Below, in pieces: positions 1-6,216 of a stretch of DNA of 8,897 nt (its first letter is position 1; every line of letters starts with the position of its first letter). The stretch covers positions 1-8,897 of the forward strand of contig CAZLQF010000057.1 of assembly GCA_964561545.1 (NCBI GenBank), written 5' to 3'. Under the pieces are notes generated by a model that worked only from the letters and a program-made list of their open reading frames with translations, did not search any database and was not told where the DNA came from. This DNA comes from CAZLQF01 sp964561545. GTDB lineage: Bacteria > Bacteroidota > Bacteroidia > CAILMK01 > CAYYUA01. Both the position numbers and the translations under genes were made by a program.

Positions 1-72
1 TTTCATAAATTATCTATTGAAAAGCAATTTTAATGATAAGCATCATGATAGAAATAGCGTAGAATTATGATT

Positions 73-110
73 GTAATAAAGTAGTAACAACTTTGTAACA
101 AATAGTAATA
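73..110 (-). promoter_or_regulatory. Array of four T(A/G)TTAC direct repeats, possible regulator binding site
   Basis: On the minus strand the hexamers TATTAC, TGTTAC, TGTTAC and TATTAC occupy 110-105, 100-95, 89-84 and 78-73, so they recur every 10, 11 and 11 bases. Direct repeats of 6-7 bases separated by 4-5 bases, about one helical turn, are the usual layout for OmpR/PhoB-type response regulators. That function is an inference from spacing alone. The array is downstream of the MNT-HEPN gene and could control a gene just outside the left edge, where an ATG lies at 6-4. Confidence 0.35.
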
Positions 111-199
111 CCTGGTTTTTTTCTATCTGTAGCATTGGGTTTCATACCCTTACGCTTTTTAAAAATTGATTGTAATATCGTTGCAAGTCGGTCTTAATT

Positions 200-229
200 A
201 TTAAAACGCAATGACATGAGCCAGTCATT
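200..229 (-). terminator. Weak terminator-like hairpin at the end of the MNT-HEPN gene
   Basis: On the minus strand AATGAC (229-224) pairs perfectly with GTCATT (215-210) across an 8-base loop, followed by GCG and a short T run. The hairpin covers the TGA stop codon at 227-225. The stem is only 6 bp and AT-rich and the T run is four bases, so this is a weak candidate for an intrinsic terminator. Confidence 0.25.
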
Positions 230-926
230 CATTTAACTGATTTTCCAATTGGTCTTTTAATTGATTAAAAGCCTTTGAAAAGGAAGCCACATAATCAAGC
301 AATTCCTGAATCTCTTGTTCATTGTAAATATGAGTGGACAAGTTCCGGAACTCGATCATTTCCAGCCAAACGGCTTCTTCTCCTATTAAACCTTGTGTAT
401 AGGCTTCCTTGAAGCAGGCCCTGGGACTTTTGCAGATAATCCCTGAAAAATCAAGGTATCGCCTTATGGCTTTCCATGCCATCTCAAAAGTAAATTCAAA
501 CCGTTTAACCGCTACATCTAAATATACATCACTAAAACCTTCCCGGTAAAAAGTATTCTTGTCATTCACTACGGTATCAAACCGCTCTAAAGCATTGTTA
601 AAATTGTATAACTGATCTTCAAAACGTTGTTTTTTACTGTGACTATAAAGAACTTTCCCGGTACTTTTAACACGATGCTTAAAGCGTTCAGAAGTTTGGG
701 CTAAATTCTTTACATCTATTTTTTGAAGGGTCTGAAGTTCCTTGACCGCCTGCTCAATTGCGTCCAATTGGTCAAAGCCAATATCCGGATCATCAAATGC
801 TACATCAATATCACTTCCCTCTTGCGCCTCACTTGAAGCATGGGAACCATATAAATAAATGCGCTCAGGTTTGGCATGTTGGAGAATGATGCTTTTAATC
901 TTTTGAATTAAGCGTTGGTTGGTCAT
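225..926 (-). CDS. Single-chain MNT nucleotidyltransferase fused to HI0074/HEPN-type domain (toxin-antitoxin-like)
   Basis: This 233-residue protein joins two modules that are normally separate adjacent genes. Residues 1 to about 97 are a minimal nucleotidyltransferase with GS at 27-28 and D39/D41 (SDIDV), fitting GSX10DXD exactly. A third likely carboxylate is D71. Residues about 100-233 match the HI0074 'nucleotidyltransferase substrate-binding' family, including the KRFEFTFEMAWK stretch (141-152). This half carries R194, H199 and Y201 (RNLSTHIY), fitting the RX4HXY motif of HEPN RNases. In MntA-HepT systems the MNT partner inactivates the HEPN toxin by adding AMP to that tyrosine, so both the target and the modifying site are present here on one chain. 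Toxin activity and self-modification are inferences; HI0073/HI0074 pairs are poorly characterised. The ATG at 926 is preceded by a palindrome. The gene is the last in the window and is separated by 270 bp from the HTH gene, so it is probably transcribed independently. Confidence 0.85.
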   Translation of the reverse strand: MTNQRLIQKIKSIILQHAKPERIYLYGSHASSEAQEGSDIDVAFDDPDIGFDQLDAIEQAVKELQTLQKIDVKNLAQTSERFKHRVKSTGKVLYSHSKKQRFEDQLYNFNNALERFDTVVNDKNTFYREGFSDVYLDVAVKRFEFTFEMAWKAIRRYLDFSGIICKSPRACFKEAYTQGLIGEEAVWLEMIEFRNLSTHIYNEQEIQELLDYVASFSKAFNQLKDQLENQLNE

Positions 927-941
927 TGATTGCTATTGAAA

Positions 942-958
942 TACCTTAAAACAAGGTA
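942..958. promoter_or_regulatory. Perfect inverted repeat just upstream of the MNT-HEPN gene, candidate operator
   Basis: TACCTT (942-947) and AAGGTA (953-958) form a perfect 6-bp inverted repeat with a 5-base spacer. The repeat ends about 16 bases before the ATG at 926. Palindromes in this position are common operators for autoregulated toxin-antitoxin genes. Nothing else in the sequence proves the role, and a short palindrome can occur by chance. Confidence 0.35.
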
Positions 959-1019
959 CAAATAAAGTTGTTATACTTAGTAAATTAGGGTAATTGGTAT
1001 TTTACGCACTTATTAAGGA

Positions 1020-1196
1020 TTGCAGCGTATGTATGGGATTGTTCTGATTGAGGTTAAGACAACCTCGAACATCAAAATAAAGATGCAGCGTCAGCACCAT
1101 TGCTAGTCGGATAAAGCTACGCCACGTCAGTCCCAATCCAATTTTACTACTGACTGATAATCAACTTTTTATATTTGCACTGCCAAGGACCTAAAC
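1020..1196. other. Intergenic stretch of atypical composition with short repeats, possible remnant of a lost element
   Basis: The 270-bp gap between the two nucleotidyltransferase-fold genes holds no gene I can recognise. Bases 1081-1140 are about 53% GC, unlike the other AT-rich gaps here. It contains an inverted repeat GAGGTT/AACCTC (1050-1055, 1061-1066), a direct repeat TGCAGCGT (1021-1028, 1084-1091) and GTCAGT/ACTGAC inverted hexamers (1126-1131, 1149-1154, repeated at 1202-1207 and 1215-1220). There is no transposase reading frame. A decayed insertion or gene fragment is possible but unproven. Confidence 0.25.
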
Positions 1197-1787
1197 CTAA
1201 GACTGACCGGTTAAGTCAGTTGGTATCTGCCCATCATGTTCTTCTCCTTGCTCCTCAGTCCACAAAACTAAGGCATTATCCGTATCTAAAGACTGCCTAT
1301 GCTGCTCAAATTCATTAACCGTTAGCACTAAAGGCCGAATTTTTCGGCTTGTCTGCTCTTCAGCTTTCTGTATCAATTTTAGCAAATAATTCCAATCAAT
1401 ATTTCCAACCACCACCAAGTCTACAATTCCCGAGTCCACCCCTCTTGCATAATCTCCAGTAACAAAAGCCAATTTTACTGTACCTAAGCGCTCCACTACA
1501 TTTTCAACAATTCCAGATAAGCCTAAATACTTGATAACCAATTGGTTTAATTCAGGGAATAGCGGATGTCCCTGATTGGCTTGGTATAATTTGGTATTGC
1601 CATCATTTCTGGCTTGTAATAGACCAGCTTCTGCCATCCTGTTCAATTCAAGCCGCACAGAATTACTGGATTCATTAAATTCCTGGGCCAAACTCCGTAA
1701 ATAAGCCTTGGTATGGCTGTTGGAGAAAAATTTGATCAACAGCTTAATTCGGGTTTTGGATGTTATTAAAGAATCCAGCGAACTCAT
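1197..1787 (-). CDS. Winged-HTH regulator with degenerate nucleotidyltransferase-like domain
   Basis: The 196-residue protein begins with a winged helix-turn-helix of ArsR/MarR type (about residues 5-72). It has a helix pair around 'LRSLAQEFNESSNSVRLELN' (30-49), followed by a wing with GNTKLYQA (63-70). Residues about 85-165 resemble a minimal nucleotidyltransferase domain, with GDYARG (111-116) and VDLVVVG (122-128) where active enzymes have GSxARG and SDIDLxVVG. The serine of the GS motif is replaced by D112, and the first aspartate of DXD by I121; only D123 remains, so catalysis is unlikely. HTH-NTase proteins of this kind are often seen with Bacteroidota polysaccharide genes. I infer a DNA-binding regulator that uses the dead domain for ligand or protein binding. 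It lies 160 bp downstream of rfbA, with its own TAACTTTG -7 box. The last residues and stop codon (TAG) overlap an ACTGAC/GTCAGT hairpin. Confidence 0.75.
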   Translation of the reverse strand: MSSLDSLITSKTRIKLLIKFFSNSHTKAYLRSLAQEFNESSNSVRLELNRMAEAGLLQARNDGNTKLYQANQGHPLFPELNQLVIKYLGLSGIVENVVERLGTVKLAFVTGDYARGVDSGIVDLVVVGNIDWNYLLKLIQKAEEQTSRKIRPLVLTVNEFEQHRQSLDTDNALVLWTEEQGEEHDGQIPTDLTGQS

Positions 1788-1875
1788 GCCCTAAACCATT
1801 GTTGAGTTACAATATTACTCAATCTTTGTTAATTGTGCAAAAAGGTGGGATTAAAATATTCTGAATTAACTTTTT

Positions 1876-1899
1876 CCCGTTGAAATTTTTTCAAAGTTA
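1876..1899 (-). promoter_or_regulatory. Candidate promoter -7 box and adjacent palindrome for the HTH-NTase gene
   Basis: The minus strand reads TAACTTTG at 1899-1892, an exact match to the Bacteroidota -7 consensus TAnnTTTG. It lies about 105 bases before the ATG at 1787. No convincing -33 TTG is present at the expected distance. Overlapping it is TTGAAA-AAA-TTTCAA, a perfect palindrome that could serve as an operator, possibly for the HTH protein itself. Confidence 0.35.
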
Positions 1900-1947
1900 A
1901 ATGCAATTAAGCAAATGGCTAAAAGCTGATAGCACAATATTCAACAT

Positions 1948-2820
1948 TCATAAGTTAAACATCCGCTTCAAATAAGTATAATAACTACTCTTTCCATCTT
2001 TAATTTCTTCCTTCAATTGATCTTGAGTAATCCATCCTTTGCGGTAAGCTATTTCTTCCAGGCAAGCAACTTTCAATCCCTGCCGTTTTTCCAATGCATG
2101 TATAAACTGGGTAGCCTCCGCCATAGCCTCATGCGTGCCGGTATCCAACCAGGCATAGCCCCTTCCCATTTGCTCTATTTTTAAATGGCCTTCCTCTAAG
2201 TACAATTGATTGATGGCGGTTATTTCCAATTCACCTCGTTCGGAAGGCTCAATTTTTTTTACTTTTTCAAATACATCATTGGGATAAAAGTATAGGCCTG
2301 CCACGGCATAGTTAGATTTTGGCCTGGCTGGTTTTTCTTCTATTGATTTTACTTGACCTTCTTCATCAAATTCAGCCACGCCATAACTGGAGGGATTGTT
2401 AACATAATAGCCAAAGACAACGCCATTGCCAGTGGTTTGAACCGTTTCAACGGACCTTTTTAACATACCGGTAAGCCCTGAGCCATAAAAGATGTTATCG
2501 CCTAAAATAAGGCATACATCATCATCACCAACAAAGGCATCGCCAATAATAAAAGCCTCGGCAAGCCCATTGGGCGAGGGTTGCTCTGCATATTCTATTT
2601 GAATCCCTAAAAAACTTCCATCACCAAAGAGCTTCTTATAGAAAGGAAGATCAGTTGGGGTTGAAATAATTAAAACCTCCTTTAGGTCTGCCAGCATTAG
2701 TACTGATAGGGGGTAATAGATCATTGGTTTGTCATACACCGGCAACAATTGTTTAGAGATCACTTTGGTTGAAGGGTGAAGCCGGGTACCAGCTCCTCCT
2801 GCTAATAGGATGCCTTTCAT
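1948..2820 (-). CDS. rfbA: Glucose-1-phosphate thymidylyltransferase (RfbA/RmlA)
   Basis: This cytoplasmic enzyme converts glucose-1-phosphate and dTTP to dTDP-glucose, the first step of the dTDP-deoxysugar pathway. At 290 residues it has the normal family length. Visible landmarks are the nucleotide-binding loop GGAGTRL (8-14), KQLLPVYDKPMIYYP (23-37), LGDN with a metal-binding aspartate (106-109), EEKP (161-164), ELEIT (197-201) and WLDTGT (224-229). These place it with the short RmlA type rather than GalU or GlmU. The ATG at 2820 gives the canonical N-terminus MKGILLAGG. Upstream, 57 bp separate it from the stop of a dead four-helix-bundle gene, and rfbB lies beyond that; transcription probably continues from rfbB. 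The product feeds RfbB. RfbC and RfbD are not in the window, so the final sugar cannot be deduced. Confidence 0.97.
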   Translation of the reverse strand: MKGILLAGGAGTRLHPSTKVISKQLLPVYDKPMIYYPLSVLMLADLKEVLIISTPTDLPFYKKLFGDGSFLGIQIEYAEQPSPNGLAEAFIIGDAFVGDDDVCLILGDNIFYGSGLTGMLKRSVETVQTTGNGVVFGYYVNNPSSYGVAEFDEEGQVKSIEEKPARPKSNYAVAGLYFYPNDVFEKVKKIEPSERGELEITAINQLYLEEGHLKIEQMGRGYAWLDTGTHEAMAEATQFIHALEKRQGLKVACLEEIAYRKGWITQDQLKEEIKDGKSSYYTYLKRMFNL

Positions 2821-2877
2821 AATTTTTTAGTTAAAGGGTTGCTTGTTGCTTGTAAAATATCCACTTACAAAAAAAGT

Positions 2878-3211
2878 TTATTCATAATTGGCATGTGGTT
2901 CATCAAATTGCCAGCCTCTTTTATCTAACTTTTTTAGGCGATTACTGAAGCCCCTTATTTTAGGGCTCAATTGATCAACCTCTTTGTATTTTTCAGCAAA
3001 AGTAGTTTATTCAATAAAACCTGCACCCAACAATGGATTAAATTAATACCAAACTCCATCAGCAGAACCTTTAGCAGTGTATAAGAAATGGGCAAATTCC
3101 TTGTTGCCCCAGCGTTCAAACCTTGCTCCCATTTTATCCATAACTGATCCGAAAGCCTGCAGAATTTGCGAATAAAACCTTTAAGTTCTCAAAGTTCTTA
3201 ATTGTCGCCAT
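2878..3211 (-). pseudogene. Decayed four-helix-bundle (S23 ribosomal/23S IVP family) gene between rfbB and rfbA
   Basis: The 473-bp gap between rfbB and rfbA holds a broken gene. It opens with MATIKNFENLK from the ATG at 3211, a typical start for 'four helix bundle' proteins. It then jumps, by an internal deletion and frame change, into GSVMDKMGARFERWGNKEF and FAHFLYTAKGSADGV. After in-frame TAA codons it continues as TTFAEKYKEVDQLSPKIRG, then FSNRLKKLDKRGWQFDEP, ending at 2878. The segments line up in the right order with the GSVMDNIAEGFER/GNKEF/FLYIAKGSAGE pattern of the family, which I recall rather than aligned. About 25 residues of the first helices are missing and at least two stop codons interrupt the rest. 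Intact relatives are small proteins commonly found among Bacteroidota polysaccharide genes, with unknown function there. It no longer makes a normal protein. Bases 3212-3293 hold nothing recognisable, and 2839-2852 is a 7-bp tandem duplication (TTGCTTG twice). Confidence 0.8.
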
Positions 3212-3293
3212 TGAACCTATACCTTGTGCTTTCTTGTTTTATAATAGTGATGTTATACAAATGAAAACCAGCAAGGAGTGATAGTGAAACAAC

Positions 3294-4358
3294 TTAAACT
3301 GCATACATTTTCTTGTAATAGTCCTGATATTCCCCGGAGGTTACATTTTGTAGCCATTGCTCGTTATTGTAATACCAATCAATGGTTTGTTCAAGGCCCT
3401 CTTTAAATGAAACTTCGGGCGCCCAACCCAATTCTTGCTTAATCTTACTGCAATCAATGGCATACCTTAAATCATGACCGGCCCTGTCCTTTACAAATGT
3501 AATGAGCTGCTTGCTTGCACCTCGCTCATAACCCAATTTTTGATCTACCAAGTCACAAAGTTGATGCACCAGGTCAATATTGGCCCATTCATTGTCACCA
3601 CCAATATTATAGGTTTCCCCCACTTGACCTTTGTTTAAAACTAAATCGAGAGCTTTCACATGGTCATCCACGTACAACCAATCCCTAACATTATTACCTT
3701 CACCGTATACCGGGAGTTTTTTACGGTTAAAAAGGTTGTTGATCATCAATGGGATCATTTTTTCCGGAAATTGATTGGGACCGTAATTGTTGGAGCAATT
3801 GGTGATAATGGCTGGTAAACCATAAGTATGGTAATACGCTTTTACAAAATGATCTGAAGAAGCTTTAGAAGCGGAATAGGGTGATCGGGGATCATAAGGA
3901 GTATTTTCTGTAAAATAACCTGTATCGCCTAAAGATCCATAAACTTCATCCGTGGAAACGTGAATAAAGCATTTCCCTTCAAAGTTATTTTGCCAGTATG
4001 TTTTGCATAAGTTTAAAAGGTTGACCGTTCCTTGGATGTTGGTTGACAAAAATTCATCCTGGCTTTCTATAGAGCGGTCAACATGTGATTCAGCAGCAAG
4101 ATGGATCACCGAAGAAATTGTATAATTATCAAACAGCGCTTTTGTAAAGTTTTTATCACAAACATCACCTTTTATAAATTCATAGTTAACAGCAGTTTCA
4201 ATATCTGTTAAATTTTCAAGGTTCCCGGCATAAGTAAGTTTGTCAAGGTTGATGATGAAATGATCCGGATAGTTACGGACCAAATATTTTACTACATGAG
4301 AGCCGATAAAACCAGCACCTCCAGTTACGAGGATGTTTTTTGAGGATTTGTTGGTCAT
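3294..4358 (-). CDS. rfbB: dTDP-glucose 4,6-dehydratase (RfbB/RmlB)
   Basis: This NAD+-dependent short-chain dehydrogenase/reductase family enzyme turns dTDP-glucose into dTDP-4-keto-6-deoxyglucose, using the product of RfbA. The 354 residues match the normal length. The Rossmann glycine motif is GGAGFIG (13-19). The active site shows STDEVYG (135-141), where D137 and E138 are the dehydratase acid/base pair of the RmlB family, and YSASK (161-165), giving catalytic Y161 and K165. NNYGPNQFPEKMIP (190-203) and the RDWLYVDD segment (225-232) are also typical of RmlB. The start is ATG at 4358. Pseudogenes of the four-helix-bundle family flank it on both sides, so it is separated from the upstream epimerase by 558 bp. 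No strong promoter was found directly upstream (4359-4440), and it may be read through from further up. Confidence 0.97.
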   Translation of the reverse strand: MTNKSSKNILVTGGAGFIGSHVVKYLVRNYPDHFIINLDKLTYAGNLENLTDIETAVNYEFIKGDVCDKNFTKALFDNYTISSVIHLAAESHVDRSIESQDEFLSTNIQGTVNLLNLCKTYWQNNFEGKCFIHVSTDEVYGSLGDTGYFTENTPYDPRSPYSASKASSDHFVKAYYHTYGLPAIITNCSNNYGPNQFPEKMIPLMINNLFNRKKLPVYGEGNNVRDWLYVDDHVKALDLVLNKGQVGETYNIGGDNEWANIDLVHQLCDLVDQKLGYERGASKQLITFVKDRAGHDLRYAIDCSKIKQELGWAPEVSFKEGLEQTIDWYYNNEQWLQNVTSGEYQDYYKKMYAV

Positions 4359-4488
4359 ATTTTTACTAATCTGTTTAAAAAATGAAAGCGTATTTATGGG
4401 TAATTGGTAAAATTAGTACTTCGGTAACTTGGAAATAAAACCCGATTTAACAATTTATCAAAATCACCCTCCTTTTCCTTTCTTTTCT

Positions 4489-4844
4489 TCAAAGTAAACT
4501 ATTTAGCTTTCTAAGGATAAGATAATATTGCTCCTCCAACATTTTAAACTGATCTTCCTTAATATATTTTCATCTAAAGCACATGTTAAATGGTCTAAGC
4601 ATTCCATAAAGGAGTCCCGTTCACCTCGGCAAAATTGGATTTTGTCTTAATAATGAAATCTTCCATAACCCTCTGCAATATATGCTTTACCTCCTTTTAA
4701 GCGCTTATTGTTTGATCTTTAAGCCTATATTTTATCTAAAGGAAAGGTTTTTGTTAAATTGGCCAATTTTACCCGAAATTCCCTTGCTTCTTTCCAATCT
4801 TGCAAATCCCTAAATCTTCCCTGAGATAATTGTTCTGAGGCCAT
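4489..4844 (-). pseudogene. Decayed four-helix-bundle gene (AEGYGR subfamily) between the epimerase gene and rfbB
   Basis: The 558-bp gap between the UDP-sugar epimerase gene and rfbB contains a second broken S23/four-helix-bundle gene. From the ATG at 4844 it reads FRDLQDWKEAREFRVKLANL and TKTFPLDKI, then meets TAG and TAA. In the same frame it continues as AYIAEGYGRFHY, another TAA, DKIQFCRGERDSFME and CLDHLTCALDE. A one-base loss in a run of A shifts the frame, after which KYIKEDQFKMLEEQYYLILR and KLNSLL run to a TGA at 4491-4489. The AEGYGRFHYxxxIQFCR pattern is diagnostic of the family but belongs to a different subfamily from the remnant between rfbB and rfbA. At least three in-frame stops and the frameshift make it non-functional. 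A relic promoter box, TAAATTTG on the minus strand (4902-4895), lies about 50 bases upstream. The rest of the gap (4359-4488) shows nothing further. Confidence 0.82.
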
Positions 4845-4916
4845 TTAGATCATTTTTTCCTAAATTGTAACTTACTAAATCCTCTCCCAGTAACCAAATT
4901 TAACCAATACACCAGC

Positions 4917-5984
4917 TCACCCATTCTTTACCTCGCATTCATAATACCACAAATACCAATCTACAAATTTTTGAATGCCTTCCTGAATGGATGTATTGGG
5001 TCGATATCCAAAATCGTTGATTAAATGCTCAACATCGGCCCAAGTTGCCTCAACGTCTCCAGGCTGCATGGGTAGCATTTCTTTTTTGGCATGTTTGCCT
5101 AACGCATTTTCTAATTCTTGAATAAAATCCATTAAATGCTCAGGATAGTTATTCCCGATATTGTAAACTTTGTAGGGTGCCGGAGACGATCCCGGTGAAG
5201 GATTTTCCGGATCCCAATCCATATTGGGTTGGGCCGGCTGATCTATCACATTTTTAAGGCCTTCTACAATGTCATCAATGTAAGTAAAATCCCGCTTCAT
5301 GTTACCATTGTTAAAGACTTGAATGGGTTCATCGTTCAATATTGCCTTCGTAAATTTAAAAAGTGCCATATCAGGCCGGCCCCAAGGGCCATAAACCGTA
5401 AAAAACCTTAATCCTGTGGTAGGTAAATTGTAAAGATGACTATAGGTATGGGCCATTAATTCATTGCTTTTTTTACTAGCCGCATACAAGGAAATGGGGT
5501 GATCCACATTATGATCTACAGAGAAAGGCATCGTTTTATTCATACCGTAAACACTTGAACTACTGGCATAAACCAAATGGTCGACATCATGGTGCCGACA
5601 TCCTTCTAATACATTGGTAAATCCCACGAGGTTGGCGTTAATGTAAGCCATAGGATTTTCAATACTGTAGCGAACTCCAGCTTGTGCGGCTAAATTACAA
5701 ACCCGATCAAATTTTTCGCTTTTAAAAAGACGGGTTATATTCTCTTCATCTTCTAAATTGAGTTCGATGAACCTGTAATTAGAATAATCATCGCTGGCTA
5801 CTAATTTATTGTACGCTACCTTATTTCGAGAAACCCCGGTCTGCTCTAAACGCGCATATTTAAGGTTCGGATCATAATAATCATTAACGCTATCAAGCCC
5901 GATTACTTCATCACCTCTATCAAGTAGTTTTTGGGCCAAATGGAAGCCAATAAATCCGGCAGTACCGGTAACTAAGATTTTCAT
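4917..5984 (-). CDS. NAD-dependent epimerase, probable UDP-glucuronate 4-epimerase
   Basis: This is an extended short-chain dehydrogenase of 355 residues. The N-terminal Rossmann motif is GTAGFIG (7-13). SSSSVYG (141-147) and YAASK (167-171) provide the catalytic Ser/Tyr/Lys. The run GLDSVNDYYDPNLKYARL (29-46), AAQAGVRYSIENPMAYINAN (99-118) and the RFFTVYGPWGRPDMALF segment (193-209) are typical of bacterial UDP-glucuronate 4-epimerases (LpsL/Uge/Cap1J type), which interconvert UDP-glucuronate and UDP-galacturonate in the cytosol. Family recognition supports this, but close relatives act on other UDP-sugars, so substrate is less certain than class. A proline/glycine-rich insert near 255-270 is slightly unusual. 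The ATG at 5984 gives the expected MKILVTG start. The gene follows the UpxY-like regulator after a 232-bp leader and is the first sugar gene downstream of it. Confidence 0.9.
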   Translation of the reverse strand: MKILVTGTAGFIGFHLAQKLLDRGDEVIGLDSVNDYYDPNLKYARLEQTGVSRNKVAYNKLVASDDYSNYRFIELNLEDEENITRLFKSEKFDRVCNLAAQAGVRYSIENPMAYINANLVGFTNVLEGCRHHDVDHLVYASSSSVYGMNKTMPFSVDHNVDHPISLYAASKKSNELMAHTYSHLYNLPTTGLRFFTVYGPWGRPDMALFKFTKAILNDEPIQVFNNGNMKRDFTYIDDIVEGLKNVIDQPAQPNMDWDPENPSPGSSPAPYKVYNIGNNYPEHLMDFIQELENALGKHAKKEMLPMQPGDVEATWADVEHLINDFGYRPNTSIQEGIQKFVDWYLWYYECEVKNG

Positions 5985-6080
5985 TTTTGCTTAAAATTGT
6001 TGGTTGATACGTATTGGTATTTTTTGTGATTATGGACCTTAACACTTCTATATAAGAATAATCTTACGCAGGACGTTAAA

Positions 6081-6113
6081 TTACATTGTAATTTTTTTTA
6101 AAATAAAATGTAA
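6081..6113 (-). repeat. AT-rich hairpin in the leader before the epimerase gene
   Basis: TTACATT (6081-6087) and AATGTAA (6107-6113) are perfect inverted repeats. With one mismatch or bulge the pairing extends inward through the A/T runs to about 14 bp. The minus-strand transcript would fold here about 100 bases before the epimerase start. It may be an attenuation or pausing structure for the upstream antiterminator, or simply a low-complexity AT hairpin. Confidence 0.35.
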
Positions 6114-6144
6114 ATCATAAGCCACCCATTTTTAAATACTTATG

Positions 6145-6202
6145 AAGCATTTAAAAAATTTGAACCCGCATCAGTTAATTGTTGTAAAAACTTTAAATGC
6201 TT
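6145..6202 (-). repeat. 11-bp perfect inverted repeat directly after the antiterminator gene
   Basis: AAGCATTTAAA (6145-6155) and TTTAAATGCTT (6192-6202) are exact reverse complements separated by 36 bases. The repeat begins 14 bases beyond the stop codon of the UpxY-like gene and lies wholly in the leader of the epimerase gene. An 11-bp perfect match is longer than expected by chance in so short a gap, although AT richness raises the odds. A role in transcript structure or antitermination is inferred. Confidence 0.4.
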
Positions 6203-6216
6203 TTGAAATCATTCAA

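Noticed and set aside
1..6. ATG AAA on the minus strand at the extreme left edge as the start of another gene
   Set aside because: Only two codons are visible, so no coding claim can be supported; it is mentioned only as a possible target of the repeat array.
73..110. Regular short repeats as a CRISPR array
   Set aside because: The repeat units are 6 bases with 4-5-base spacers, far too short for CRISPR, and no cas gene is present.
1050..1066. GAGGTT-AAGAC-AACCTC hairpin as an intrinsic terminator for the HTH-NTase gene
   Set aside because: The stem is only 6 bp and no T run follows on either strand, so it does not fit a terminator.
1050..1110. Short minus-strand frame from an ATG in the gap upstream of the MNT-HEPN gene as a small gene
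   Set aside because: The peptide is about 30 residues with no recognisable similarity and no ribosome binding site.
2839..2852. TTGCTTG tandem duplication upstream of rfbA
   Set aside because: Two 7-base copies are compatible with simple slippage and there is no further structure to support a function.
5229..5411. Plus-strand open frame inside the epimerase gene
   Set aside because: It is antisense to a clearly conserved enzyme, has no recognisable domain and is a by-product of that gene's codon use. Plus-strand frames at 6635-6850, 7798-7986 and 8396-8617 were rejected for the same reason.
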